Assembly (NCBI GenBank): GCA_964400675.1
Contig: CAYNVO010000010.1
Location: forward strand, 1-64,000
Source of the DNA: 9FT-COMBO-48-23 sp964400675
GTDB lineage: Bacteria > Chloroflexota > Dehalococcoidia > GIF9 > UBA5629
Length of the DNA stretch: 64,000 nt
Reading direction: 5' to 3'
A program made the translations under genes and the position numbers. Positions 28,842 through 38,071 of the stretch are shown piece after piece. The notes under the pieces were generated by a model. It saw nothing but the letters and a program-made list of their open reading frames with translations, had not been told where the DNA came from and did no database searches. Position 1 is the stretch's first letter, and each line of letters opens with the position of its first letter.

Positions 28842-29249
28842 ATGCCCCATAAATACAAACGAGAACAACGATGGGAAATAATCACGGCGGCAGCCTCGTG
28901 TTTGGCAGCAGGTTTTCTATATATAATACTTGTCCTTACACTCCCATTAACTTGCCCGGTTAATTGTTTTATTTTAATCGTTGGAGTGGGTCTCTTATTA
29001 CTTGCTCCCACCTTATTAAGACTTACTCACAAAGACAAATACAAACCGATAGCGCAAAAGATCTTAAAAGTAATTAGAATACCATTATTTGCGGCTGTAT
29101 TAATAACAATGATATATACAGCATTCAGAGCCAGTGCACAACTCAAGGATATGAACTTGTCGTGGCTTTCAGTGGTGCTGATATGCTATATGATTCTATG
29201 TTTAGGCTTACTCATTATTTCTGAAATAATTGCCTCGCGGGGGCGCTAA
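28842..29249 (+). CDS. Four-helix membrane protein
   Basis: 135 residues from the ATG at 28842 (AAAGGA site). Hydrophobic segments lie at about 13-35, 38-56, 75-95 and 104-128. No family is recognised. It follows the zinc-ribbon membrane gene by 52 bases and may be co-transcribed. Confidence 0.5.
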   Translation: MPHKYKREQRWEIITAAASCLAAGFLYIILVLTLPLTCPVNCFILIVGVGLLLLAPTLLRLTHKDKYKPIAQKILKVIRIPLFAAVLITMIYTAFRASAQLKDMNLSWLSVVLICYMILCLGLLIISEIIASRGR

Positions 29250-29297
29250 TTTAGATTGCATACTCTATTCACCAGTCATATTACGCTAGATCTTGGT

Positions 29298-30002
29298 TCA
29301 CTTCTGAACGGATCTTTTCTCTGTAGTTAGCTTGCCAATAGCTTCCAGATGCAACCTCTTCTGCTCGCGGGCGACATACCAGTCTTTGAGCAGAATCTCA
29401 ATCAGTTCCACCAGCAATTGTGCCTCATTTGGATCAACATCAACTATAACATTGATGTCTTCCTCCATATGCGCGCCGATATTGCCTACGCTTCTTACTC
29501 CATCTATCGCTTTCCAGGTGTCAACGTCAACCTTGTCTTTTATCTGCTTTATCTCGTCAACTAAACGGCCCGGCTTAACCTGCCAGAAGTCGCGTATAAT
29601 TCCTTGCAAGCACCTACGGGACAAGGTAGCAGAAGCCTTTGGACTCAAATCCCTTATCAGGCAAGCTTCATTGTAATCATCCAGAATCGGCTTCGGTATG
29701 TAGTTGGGAAAAGACTTTGCCTTTGATTCTGGTATTAGGTCCCATTGTCTTAGAACTGGCAGCTTGCTGTAATCTGGGCGACCAGACCCGTCTGGACGAA
29801 ATACGCTCTGTACTTCCTTGAGAACTGCAGTTAGAGTGAATTTCCGGCATTCTGGGTTCGGACAAACGATGAAAACACTAGTTAGGCATCGATAACCATC
29901 CTTATTTTTGACGGTCAGTATTGAATCATCGATGCTAACATCGTCATCATCTATGGTTGCTGCGTGCCCACAGTGTGGGCAAACCCACGAAAACGTATTC
30001 AT
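29298..30002 (-). CDS. DUF4145 domain protein
   Basis: 234 residues. An N-terminal zinc-ribbon-like part (WVCPHCGHA, then VCPNPECRKF) precedes the DUF4145 core LSPKASATLSRRCLQGIIRDF and GVRSVGNIGAHMEEDIN. DUF4145 is an all-helical HEPN-related domain often found with restriction systems or as a stand-alone protein in accessory regions. The role is unknown. Confidence 0.8.
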   Translation of the reverse strand: MNTFSWVCPHCGHAATIDDDDVSIDDSILTVKNKDGYRCLTSVFIVCPNPECRKFTLTAVLKEVQSVFRPDGSGRPDYSKLPVLRQWDLIPESKAKSFPNYIPKPILDDYNEACLIRDLSPKASATLSRRCLQGIIRDFWQVKPGRLVDEIKQIKDKVDVDTWKAIDGVRSVGNIGAHMEEDINVIVDVDPNEAQLLVELIEILLKDWYVAREQKRLHLEAIGKLTTEKRSVQK

Positions 30003-30336
30003 GGCGCAAATCTAATCCATTACAGAAATTTTGTCAAGATAGCCTACGCTTTCTCCAACCTGGCTTTTAAATATACTGACCACAAGCAAAATATCCATAC
30101 CGAAAAGCGCTGAATGACACGACAAGCAGTCCTGCGAATCCATCACCTAAGTGATCGTGTTTGGAATTACATGGTTATGTGCGGCTATTTCGGGTATCCT
30201 GAATTATCACTTTTCACAGCTAACAAAGTGAGTTTTTCGTGCAGGGGGTTCAAGTAGCGAAAAACTCACCAGTTAGGTAATTATCTTGCCACAAAAACCG
30301 CCCTTTTTATACATGACCATCTTCATCTTCAAACGT
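30003..30336. other. Intergenic region with a perfect 12-bp inverted repeat
   Basis: GTGAGTTTTTCG (30228-30239) and CGAAAAACTCAC (30258-30269) are perfect arms around 18 bases. No T-run follows, so this is not a classic terminator. Otherwise nothing is seen. Confidence 0.5.
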
Positions 30337-31092
30337 TTAATCCTCAAGCTGAGCTATTTCTGGTGGTAGCCGCACGTCTTGGCATCGATGCTTATCGTGT
30401 TCAAGCATTATTTCCTCAACCTCTCCCTCCAGTGTATTTAATGCATTCGAAATATCTTTTCTAGTGGACAAGTACTGAGAGTAGGCCTTTTTTACTATAT
30501 GAATCACCTCTAGTAAATGAGCAGTTTCATAGGCGTCTATCGCGTGCCCATTGGAGTCAATGATGTATGGCACATGATTTAATTCCAGTGTGCCTTCATT
30601 AGAGGCATCGGAAAAGGGCTTAAAGTATAGATTCCAATCACATAACACAGAAGAGCAATGACTATAGATGTTTAAGTCCCGTCGCAACCACTTGCGATAT
30701 TCTGGCAAGGATATGTTTCTTATTTCCATGTCACTTACGAGATTACTCCAAAGCTTAGCGGCATCACTAGCTTTAAGCTCTCCCGTCTGATATTTCTCTG
30801 CTGCCCCGGGAACCATAGATACTGCTGCAAAGCAATCAAACGCATCCTCCATTGGACGAAATAAGGTAACAGCTGCTGAATGGAAACCCGTTCCATTTAA
30901 CAAGCCACAACCTCTTATTAGATGGAGAAGGTGTATTCCAATCAACGCTGAGGTACCTCTGGATGCTTCTGTTGTGGCAACTGGCATTGGAGCTTTTACA
31001 AAAATCTCTTGCAGCAAATCCAAAGTCCTCAGTACTGGGTCAGAAGGGCCGCATCCTTTAGTTCCAGGCAAGGAAATATTTGGCCGTTTCAT
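30337..31092 (-). CDS. Helical protein, possibly HEPN/DUF5677-like
   Basis: 251 residues. The segment FHSAAVTLFRPMEDAFDCFAAVSM and the R/H-containing helices recall HEPN-related families such as DUF5677, but the match is weak. A GAGGT site precedes the ATG. It is transcribed toward the DUF4145 gene, 335 bases apart. Function is unknown. Confidence 0.5.
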   Translation of the reverse strand: MKRPNISLPGTKGCGPSDPVLRTLDLLQEIFVKAPMPVATTEASRGTSALIGIHLLHLIRGCGLLNGTGFHSAAVTLFRPMEDAFDCFAAVSMVPGAAEKYQTGELKASDAAKLWSNLVSDMEIRNISLPEYRKWLRRDLNIYSHCSSVLCDWNLYFKPFSDASNEGTLELNHVPYIIDSNGHAIDAYETAHLLEVIHIVKKAYSQYLSTRKDISNALNTLEGEVEEIMLEHDKHRCQDVRLPPEIAQLED

Positions 31093-31333
31093 ATAATTTA
31101 CCTCGTCTTGTGATTAGTTAACATGTTAACATAAATAGGTCCTTGATTCGAGGCAACGAAAGTCAGTAAAGTGCAGGGTAATTCAACACACCAGTCAGAG
31201 CATTCTGTAAGCGATATTTGAGACTTGACCATCTGACATAGACGAGACATAATGAGCCAAGAAAAAGCTTAGCCATGTGGCCAGAAAAGGCGTAATCTCA
31301 GCTTTGTGCAGTTCAAGTAGGGGGTAGATACTA

Positions 31334-31663
31334 GTGGCAGTGCCCGAGCAAGTAGATAGGGGATATGTAAGAAGAAGAGCCGGGGCAGAATGGTTTTTCA
31401 GGGATAGGCCTATTGACGCACACACACTCATAGAAAGTATTGAGGAGGATTTTCAGGTCAGGATATCAGTCGAGGAAGCGAGAGAATTGTTTGCCAAACA
31501 TATTGATGATACAACCTGTCTTGATAGAGATACACTTGAGCAAGAATTTGTCCGTGCAATGAGAGAACTCGGGTTAGAGAACCCCGAATTTGTGAGAAGA
31601 TTAGAGTTCATATCCATAGAGCAGCTATCAGCTGATAGACAGGATGGGTTTACGCAAGTTTAA
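31334..31663 (+). CDS. Small acidic unknown protein
   Basis: 109 residues with a GTG start after a G-rich site. It is acidic and helical, with no recognisable motif. It precedes the cargo cluster of restriction-modification genes. Confidence 0.4.
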   Translation: MAVPEQVDRGYVRRRAGAEWFFRDRPIDAHTLIESIEEDFQVRISVEEARELFAKHIDDTTCLDRDTLEQEFVRAMRELGLENPEFVRRLEFISIEQLSADRQDGFTQV

Positions 31664-31843
31664 AATTAAATGGATCTGGTGTTGTTGGGTAGTTGGGCGA
31701 GCATTGCCTTATCCAGTGTAACATGGTTACCAAATAGACCATGCAGGCAAGCGGGCATATTGATTGAGGTTCTTTGAACAGGTATACTTGTAATATAAAG
31801 ACGTGAGCCGAATCATCGCTTTTACAGCCTTAGGAAAATATCC

Positions 31844-32173
31844 GTGACAGGCACGAGCGGTCCCTATAGACATTTAATTCCAGAACTGCATCTGTCGGTT
31901 GAAAGAAACACCGGCCAAGTCCCGCATGATGGTAAGTACTACCTTGTTCGCCAAGGGCATATAATCGAGAGTTTCAGATCAATAAAAAAGGCTGAAGAAA
32001 AATTCAGAGAACTCGTCAAGGAAAGTGGCCATAAACCTGAAGTATCACATGTCAAACCGCGGAATGCATCTGAAGAAGGAATAGAACTATATCTGGATGC
32101 AAAGGACCGGTATTGGGCTGAAAGTTACAGGTTTAGGGGGAAGGGAGGAAAGGGCGGTCGTGGTGGCCTATAG
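31844..32173 (+). CDS. Small unknown protein
   Basis: 109 residues with a GTG start (AGGAAA in front). The middle KYYLVRQGHIIESFRSIKKAEE looks like a small beta-alpha domain; the C-terminus is Gly/Arg/Lys-rich, typical of nucleic-acid contact. It ends 37 bases before the methyltransferase and may be its first operon partner, for example a controller. That is inference. Confidence 0.45.
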   Translation: MTGTSGPYRHLIPELHLSVERNTGQVPHDGKYYLVRQGHIIESFRSIKKAEEKFRELVKESGHKPEVSHVKPRNASEEGIELYLDAKDRYWAESYRFRGKGGKGGRGGL

Positions 32174-32210
32174 CTGAGTTCGAAATCAGCGAGCGATGAG
32201 ATAGCAAAAG

Positions 32211-33212
32211 ATGAACAACAAAAAGCCACGGAAATACTCCAATAGAAAAGGGACAAAAACTAGCTCTTTTGGTGCGCCAGGAAGGATTGGGCATGACTCG
32301 TCGAAGTTCTACAGTGCAAAGCTGTACGAGGGACTTAAACCAAAACAAGTCCAGTACGTAGAGAACAAAATTGACTCGTCAAACCTGAACAAGATATTTT
32401 GCAAGAGCAGTGAGCATATGGCGGAGTTACCTGACAACAGCGTCCATCTAATGGTTACTTCGCCCCCATACAATGTAGGTAAGGAATATGATGAAGATCT
32501 TTCTTTAGATGAATACCGGGCACTCCTAAAAAGGGTTTTGTCAGAGGTACATCGAGTTCTCGTGCCTGGAGGGAGAGCTTGCATAAATGTGGCAAACCTC
32601 GGCAGAAAGCCCTACATACCACTCCATATCTACATCACGGAAGATGCTTTGCAAGTGGGTTTTTTGATGCGGGGAGAAATAATCTGGGACAAGGCAAGCA
32701 GTGCGAGCACATCAACTGCGTGGGGGAGTTGGAGATCGCCTACAAATCCCACTCTCAGAGATACTCATGAGTACATTCTGGTCTTTTGTAAGGACACTTT
32801 TGGCAGAAAGGCATCACCAACGAGGGCAAGCACTATTTCTAGGGATGAGTTTCTAGAGTTTACGAAAAGCGTTTGGACCTTTCCCGCAGAGTCAGCTAGG
32901 AAGGTCGGACATCCTGCTCCTTTCCCCGTCGAACTTCCATACAGATTGATACAGCTGTACACTTTTGAAAAAGATGTCGTGCTAGACCCGTTTGCAGGAA
33001 GTGGAGCGACGTGTGTTGCTGCGTTAAAGACCAACAGGTTTTATGTGGCCTATGATATAAGTGAAGAATACACTCAGCTGGCTGAGAAAAGAGTCCAAGA
33101 CTTTCTTACTCGCAATTCAACTGCTCAGCTGCTACTTCCCAAGGAGATCAAGCCTCACGCGCCTCGTGTGAAAGTTTTATCTAATCCATCACTCCAATTG
33201 GAGGATAGATGA
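32211..33212 (+). CDS. Type II DNA methyltransferase (N4-cytosine type)
   Basis: 333 residues. Motif IV is TSPPYNVGKEY near residue 83, the SPPY form typical of N4-cytosine methylases of the beta class. Motif I DPFAGSGAT lies near residue 263. FPVELPYRLIQLYT is the usual helix before motif I. It would methylate one base of a short recognition site with S-adenosylmethionine. The stop overlaps the next start as ATGA, coupling it to the probable endonuclease. Confidence 0.88.
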   Translation: MNNKKPRKYSNRKGTKTSSFGAPGRIGHDSSKFYSAKLYEGLKPKQVQYVENKIDSSNLNKIFCKSSEHMAELPDNSVHLMVTSPPYNVGKEYDEDLSLDEYRALLKRVLSEVHRVLVPGGRACINVANLGRKPYIPLHIYITEDALQVGFLMRGEIIWDKASSASTSTAWGSWRSPTNPTLRDTHEYILVFCKDTFGRKASPTRASTISRDEFLEFTKSVWTFPAESARKVGHPAPFPVELPYRLIQLYTFEKDVVLDPFAGSGATCVAALKTNRFYVAYDISEEYTQLAEKRVQDFLTRNSTAQLLLPKEIKPHAPRVKVLSNPSLQLEDR

Positions 33213-34171
33213 AGATTTCTGGTTCAGTGACGGGACATCCACTGTGGACTGTGGATATTGAACGGGACATGCTCACTGACAGCATGTTCGCCACCATATT
33301 TTGTGATTCCGCAAAGGGTGGTTGTGGGCACACGGAAAGAGCTGTATTCAGAGGTCGGTCTGGCAAGTGTCCTATCTGTGGGAAAGCGGCTATTGGTGTA
33401 TCCGCTTTCAATCAGCGTAATGCAGTGGTGGCTGATGTCACTGAGAGCTTCGCTGTAGATATATTTAGCCAAGCGGTAAGTACCTCACCAGAACTCTCAG
33501 GCAAGTTCTTCGTCAAGCGAAATGTCGTGTGCCCTCAACTGGAATTGCGAGGTGCAACCGCAGCCGATATGGCAATTCTGAACGACGACATCAAGGGGCC
33601 TGTGTCAGCCAAGAACATTGAGTGCATTTTTGAGATAAAGATGTCCATCATATGGAACTGGGCTGAGGGTGAGCATATCAAGCCCCTTGCTGATTACGAT
33701 GCTCATGCTGGTCGCCCTAGTATTTATCGGACGGATAGCATACTTAAGGCGATAGGTAAAGCTGCAATAACAAGAAGTTGCCAGGGAAGTGAGAGGATCC
33801 CTTTTATTGTAGTCGCCAACACACCACCACCGCCAAACTACCGGGATAAGATTGACGGAACAGTCAAGGCGGGCCTCATCCAGAAGTGGATCTCTTTGAC
33901 TCCTAACCCCCTGATTGTCGAACCCAAGAAGTCACCGGACAAACGCAATCCGAAACAAACGATTGGATTCTTGCGACTAGATAATATTGCTGAGCTTCAA
34001 GGACTTCTCACAACCGCATTAACTACCCAATGGCAGTACATAGGGGCAATGGTAGAGGCTAAAAAGATTGGTGAGATGATAAAGTCTTTAGACTTGTCTC
34101 AATCACCAGACCAGATTGGGTACGAGTTCTTGAGGCGGTTGCCTGAAGCTAGTGCTCTTTCAAAGCTCTAG
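33209..34171 (+). CDS. Probable type II restriction endonuclease
   Basis: 320 residues, coupled to the methylase through ATGA. The N-terminal part has a zinc-knuckle pattern (FCDSAKGGCG and KCPICG). Around residue 145, IECIFEIKMSI contains an E-x-K with hydrophobic strands, as in PD-(D/E)XK nucleases. RPSIYRTDSILKAIGKAA follows, which could form the active-site helix. Identity as the cognate nuclease is inferred from position and motif; specificity is unknown. Confidence 0.7.
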   Translation: MKISGSVTGHPLWTVDIERDMLTDSMFATIFCDSAKGGCGHTERAVFRGRSGKCPICGKAAIGVSAFNQRNAVVADVTESFAVDIFSQAVSTSPELSGKFFVKRNVVCPQLELRGATAADMAILNDDIKGPVSAKNIECIFEIKMSIIWNWAEGEHIKPLADYDAHAGRPSIYRTDSILKAIGKAAITRSCQGSERIPFIVVANTPPPPNYRDKIDGTVKAGLIQKWISLTPNPLIVEPKKSPDKRNPKQTIGFLRLDNIAELQGLLTTALTTQWQYIGAMVEAKKIGEMIKSLDLSQSPDQIGYEFLRRLPEASALSKL

Positions 34172-34195
34172 ACCACCCTAAGCGTCAGTGACATC

Positions 34196-35401
34196 ATGGC
34201 CAAAAGCACTAATAATGAACGTAATACTAGACTCTCGCAATATCCCATAACTTTTGTTGAGACCATTTTTGCCGTAGTTATCGGTGCTAGCATTCTTCAA
34301 TTCCGCGACCTTCTGTTTCCACCATCCTTATCCAGCCAAAACTTCTGGGCACTGGTTATAGCCTATTTCACCGCGATTGCAAGCTGGTTCGGTTGGCATA
34401 GGTCTGCAACTGAATATCCGTACACCGACTCCGCGGTAGGACGACTTAGATCAGTATTGGATGCGATTGTTGTGATAACATACGTTGCACTATTATTCTT
34501 TGGAGGTAAGGTAGATCAATTCCTCGGTTGGTACCTCTGGAGTTTCGTCATTGTTTTTAGCTTATATGCTATCGTGGGAGCACTACGACGAATCGAATAT
34601 AATGACCCTCGAGCAAGCGAGATCCCCTTGATCATATACCACGCGATTGTAGTGCTTTTTATAGCTGTCACATGTACGATTCTTTCGGCGTTAGAGCCCG
34701 ATTTCCTGACAAGAATAACATGGCTGTTCGTCTTGCTGCCGGCTGTACCTGTGGTAAGCTTCCGGTGGTTCCGCGAATGGCGCAAATTGCCTTTAATAAA
34801 GAGAAACAGTGGCGGAATCACAATCGCAGTAGATATGGACGGTGTCTTAGTAGAACAAGTGATGCCAGTACTTAACAAGCTCAAGCAAGAAACTGGTGTG
34901 AACCTTTGCAAGTGTGATATCACAAGCTGGGAATATCCTATCAATGGTACAAATATAAAGATTGAAATAGAAAAGGCTGAAAGAGAAGAGGGATTTGTTC
35001 GTCAAATGCCAGCCATAGAAGGTGCCGCGGAGGCGATCAGAGTTCTATCGGCAAATAATGAAATAGTAATTGCCACTAGCAGGGAGTCCTGTACAGACTC
35101 TTGGAGTCGAGGGTGGCTGAAGAAACATGATATCCCATATAAGCAATTTGTGAACACTAGGGCAGACGGAAAAACCTTGCTAGATGTGGACCTGCTTATA
35201 GATGACTACATTGGCAACATCGAAGCGTTCATAAAGAATGGGGCAACGAATAGACGGGCGATTCTCTTTTCACAACCTTGGAACCAAGATACTAGACGCA
35301 TAGGGAATTTACTTGCCTCGGGTAGTGTGAGAGTTGCGCATAGTTGGCACAGTGTCTTAGCTATCTTGGGTTATGGACACTCCGGGTCAGAAGTACCCTG
35401 A
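34196..35401 (+). CDS. Membrane-anchored HAD-family nucleotidase
   Basis: 401 residues. The first 200 carry about five hydrophobic segments. The C-terminal 190 are a HAD phosphohydrolase with all four motifs: VDMDGVLVEQ (I, both Asp), IATSRES (II), Lys in ADGKTLL (III) and DLLIDDYIGN (IV). The pattern is closest to 5'(3')-deoxyribonucleotidases. It follows the restriction pair by 24 bases, so it may belong to the same unit. A membrane domain fused to a nucleotidase is unusual. Function is inferred only. Confidence 0.65.
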   Translation: MAKSTNNERNTRLSQYPITFVETIFAVVIGASILQFRDLLFPPSLSSQNFWALVIAYFTAIASWFGWHRSATEYPYTDSAVGRLRSVLDAIVVITYVALLFFGGKVDQFLGWYLWSFVIVFSLYAIVGALRRIEYNDPRASEIPLIIYHAIVVLFIAVTCTILSALEPDFLTRITWLFVLLPAVPVVSFRWFREWRKLPLIKRNSGGITIAVDMDGVLVEQVMPVLNKLKQETGVNLCKCDITSWEYPINGTNIKIEIEKAEREEGFVRQMPAIEGAAEAIRVLSANNEIVIATSRESCTDSWSRGWLKKHDIPYKQFVNTRADGKTLLDVDLLIDDYIGNIEAFIKNGATNRRAILFSQPWNQDTRRIGNLLASGSVRVAHSWHSVLAILGYGHSGSEVP

Positions 35402-35458
35402 GTACCTAACAAACTCTCTCAATTCACATTGCACGTTACGTCAGAAGGTGTAGAACCA

Positions 35459-35487
35459 TTGACAAGTTGGTGCGATGGACTTATATT
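35459..35487 (+). promoter_or_regulatory. Consensus promoter of first zinc-ribbon-head gene
   Basis: TTGACA (35459-35464), 17-base spacer, TATATT (35482-35487). The whole 70-base leader is repeated before the second gene. Confidence 0.8.
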
Positions 35488-35518
35488 ATGCTTGTGGCTA
35501 GTCGCAGGGTGAGGTAAG

Positions 35519-35923
35519 ATGCAACAGCAGTACCAATGCTCTAACTGTGGTGCCCCGGTTGCTTTCGGGATGAGGTTTTGTGGCAATTGCGGATTGCAAC
35601 TTAATTGGCCAACGCCACAGCAGACACAACCCCCGCCAAACTATCAGCAACAGGGAATTATTGAATCCGAAAAGGAAAAACCCGAAAAAGCAAAAAATCC
35701 CGTTGTGGAGGGAATTAGGTGGATTTTTTTTCTATTCATCATGCTTCCCATTTTCCTTGGACTTTTGGTCTGGTGGTACTTTCGCTGCTTTGTTGCAGCT
35801 CCTACTGGGAACACTGCATTTGACATAGGTCGTTTCATAGGGGGCCCTGCAGGGCTATTATTGTTTGGTTGGCTTATTAGCTGGCTGACTAAAAAGAGAG
35901 ACAAAGGCGATAGTCAGGGGTGA
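35519..35923 (+). CDS. Zinc-ribbon-head protein 1 (membrane)
   Basis: 134 residues. The N-terminal 40 are the shared head: YQCSNCGAP, then FCGNCGLQL, then a Gln/Pro linker. Two hydrophobic segments (about 65-85 and 100-120) follow and a charged tail ends it. It is the first of four genes with the same head but different bodies. Function is unknown; the ribbon probably faces the cytoplasm. Confidence 0.65.
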   Translation: MQQQYQCSNCGAPVAFGMRFCGNCGLQLNWPTPQQTQPPPNYQQQGIIESEKEKPEKAKNPVVEGIRWIFFLFIMLPIFLGLLVWWYFRCFVAAPTGNTAFDIGRFIGGPAGLLLFGWLISWLTKKRDKGDSQG

Positions 35924-36041
35924 TAGGCTATCTCTGTGGCAAACCAACGCTAAAGGCTACGAATTGTATTCATTAAATAGCAACCCCCTCGCTGATGGAC
36001 AAGAGAATTGAGGTCACAAAAAGCAAGAGAGCGTAGAACCA

Positions 36042-36070
36042 TTGCCAAGTTGGCGAGACGGACTTATAGT
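36042..36070 (+). promoter_or_regulatory. Promoter of second zinc-ribbon-head gene
   Basis: TTGCCA (36042-36047), 17-base spacer, TATAGT (36065-36070). It is a near copy of the promoter at 35459, including flanks. Confidence 0.75.
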
Positions 36071-36103
36071 ATGCTTGTGGGCTAGTGGACAGGATGCGGT
36101 GAG

Positions 36104-36826
36104 ATGCAACAACAGTACCAATGCTCTAACTGCGGTGCCCAGGTTGCTTTTGGGACTGGGTTTTGCGGCAATTGTGGATTCCCGCTGGATTGGCCAACAC
36201 AACAGCAGGTACAACCCCCAGTACAGTATCAACAGACACATCAAGAACTCCTTTTATTGTTACTCAGGCCATCACTATCAAAGATATTTGAGAGTCCATC
36301 CGATAACTCTCCAATAGATGCTGATGGCCTAGAGACATGTTATGGCGTGTATACTACCAAAGGAATGCCTAAGCAGGCTCTAGAGCGATTACCAACACTT
36401 TGCGTTAGCGAGAATGGAAGTGTAGGTTATACTATTCCCATGAGACTAGACCTACAACTTTGTCTACACCAACTGGCATCTGACGCTAATCCCCCTATTG
36501 ATTTTCCACTTGGGCTCTTCACAAATCGTGATGTTATGGTAATTTCAAAGGGGCTCTACACTGTTCAATTATGGCACAACACCCCCCAAGGTGCTATCAA
36601 GGCTTTGAACACGGAATTGAATGAATTTCTCGCTTCCAAAATTATCTATGCCTGTACAACCACTGATGAAGGAGCTATGAATAATCTTAGAAGGTTGGAA
36701 GCTACTGCGAAACATCTCTTATCCTCAATAGATCCTAAAACAAACACGTTACCTAAATTACCTCCTGAGATAGCTAGTGGATGGCAACACGACTTTTTAG
36801 AACCCATTTTTAAGCGTGCTAAATAA
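36104..36826 (+). CDS. Zinc-ribbon-head protein 2 (soluble body)
   Basis: 240 residues. The head is almost identical in DNA to gene 1 for the first 115 bases. The body (from about residue 45) is an apparently soluble alpha/beta domain of unknown family without membrane segments. The leader and promoter are duplicated with the head, so the unit copied was promoter plus head. Confidence 0.6.
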   Translation: MQQQYQCSNCGAQVAFGTGFCGNCGFPLDWPTQQQVQPPVQYQQTHQELLLLLLRPSLSKIFESPSDNSPIDADGLETCYGVYTTKGMPKQALERLPTLCVSENGSVGYTIPMRLDLQLCLHQLASDANPPIDFPLGLFTNRDVMVISKGLYTVQLWHNTPQGAIKALNTELNEFLASKIIYACTTTDEGAMNNLRRLEATAKHLLSSIDPKTNTLPKLPPEIASGWQHDFLEPIFKRAK

Positions 36827-36917
36827 ACTAGGCAGTAATCGAGTAGTGATACAACTTTTAGTCATTTTCCCCAAAATACATAGAATGTTTTGGTCGATGT
36901 AACCAAGGGGTGATAGG

Positions 36918-38018
36918 GTGCAGCAATCGTATCAGTGTTCTAATTGTGGTGCTCCAGTGGCTTCGGGGGTCAGGTTCTGTGGCAATTGTGGAGCACGTTT
37001 AGCTGTGGGAGCCAAAGGGGGGCGAGGAACAAGCCCATGGCTTAGAATTCTTGTTGTTTTTATAGCTGTTGTTTTTTTCTTTGGGGGCATACCAATTGCG
37101 CTTGGAACGTGTTCTCCGGCAACGACATCTCCCCCTTCGCTACCCACTTCGGTGCCTGTTATTAATTCTTTTACAGCGAATCCCACTAGCATAAATGAAG
37201 GCGATAGTTGCACCCTGGCCTGGGATGTTACTGGAGCCGCGGCTGTTGCGATAGATAATGGGATAGGAGCCGTCCCAGCTTCGGGAGACATCGAAACAAG
37301 ACCGTCTACTACCACCACTTATACCCTGATAGCCGCCACCACAGGCAGAGTGACCAAATCGGTTACGGTTACAGTCACTGCATCTCCCAATACGGGAGCC
37401 GTCAAAGGTCATATATCCTATTTTGACAACGTACCAGCATCACAAATGGAAGTGGTGTTCTTTGAGCAAGATAACATTACAAGTTATAAGAGAGTTACAA
37501 CCGATAATAATGGTGATTACACATTGTCAAATGTTCCAGTAGGCACATATGAGATCTATACTGCTACTTTCAGACATGACAGCCCTGTAGTCCTAACATT
37601 CGGAACCCCACCCCCTTTGACTACTGAGGAATTGTTACCTCCTGATGCAATAATTAGTATCAGCGACCAACAAATAGTTACTCCACCAACAATTATGGTG
37701 CCAAGACAAATTACACATATATATTACCACGATACAAACCACTCATCACTTGTAGATATTACAGACCCCACTTTAAACGTTACTATAGCATCAGCGTCAA
37801 TGTTTTCTTGGGTGACTATACCCAATGCTGCTAATTACTCTGTACTATTCCGACCTTTGAATTACCAACCAGCCAATTACAACGATAGTATTACAGTGAA
37901 GGGAGCTACTATAACTTCACCAATATTGCAACCATACAACTATGTATTAATCATTCAGGCATTTGATGAACGGGGAGCACGGGTTGGTGAGGGTAGGGGG
38001 TGGTTTAATGCAAAGTAA
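36918..38018 (+). CDS. Zinc-ribbon-head protein 3 (TM, Ig-like and CarboxypepD-like domains)
   Basis: 366 residues with a GTG start. Zinc-ribbon head (YQCSNCGAP, FCGNCGARL), one hydrophobic segment at about 42-63, then an Ig-like repeat (INSFTANPTSI, LAWDVTGA, TTTTYTLIAAT) at about 80-155. A carboxypeptidase-regulatory-like domain follows (GAVKGHISYFDN, NNGDYTLSNVPVGTYEI). The C-terminal part is outside the cell by this topology. It is probably a surface or envelope-sensing protein. Confidence 0.65.
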   Translation: MQQSYQCSNCGAPVASGVRFCGNCGARLAVGAKGGRGTSPWLRILVVFIAVVFFFGGIPIALGTCSPATTSPPSLPTSVPVINSFTANPTSINEGDSCTLAWDVTGAAAVAIDNGIGAVPASGDIETRPSTTTTYTLIAATTGRVTKSVTVTVTASPNTGAVKGHISYFDNVPASQMEVVFFEQDNITSYKRVTTDNNGDYTLSNVPVGTYEIYTATFRHDSPVVLTFGTPPPLTTEELLPPDAIISISDQQIVTPPTIMVPRQITHIYYHDTNHSSLVDITDPTLNVTIASASMFSWVTIPNAANYSVLFRPLNYQPANYNDSITVKGATITSPILQPYNYVLIIQAFDERGARVGEGRGWFNAK

Positions 38019-38071
38019 GTGCATAATCAGGGCAGATACTCGATTGCCATTGACGACAATGGGTGGTTGTG

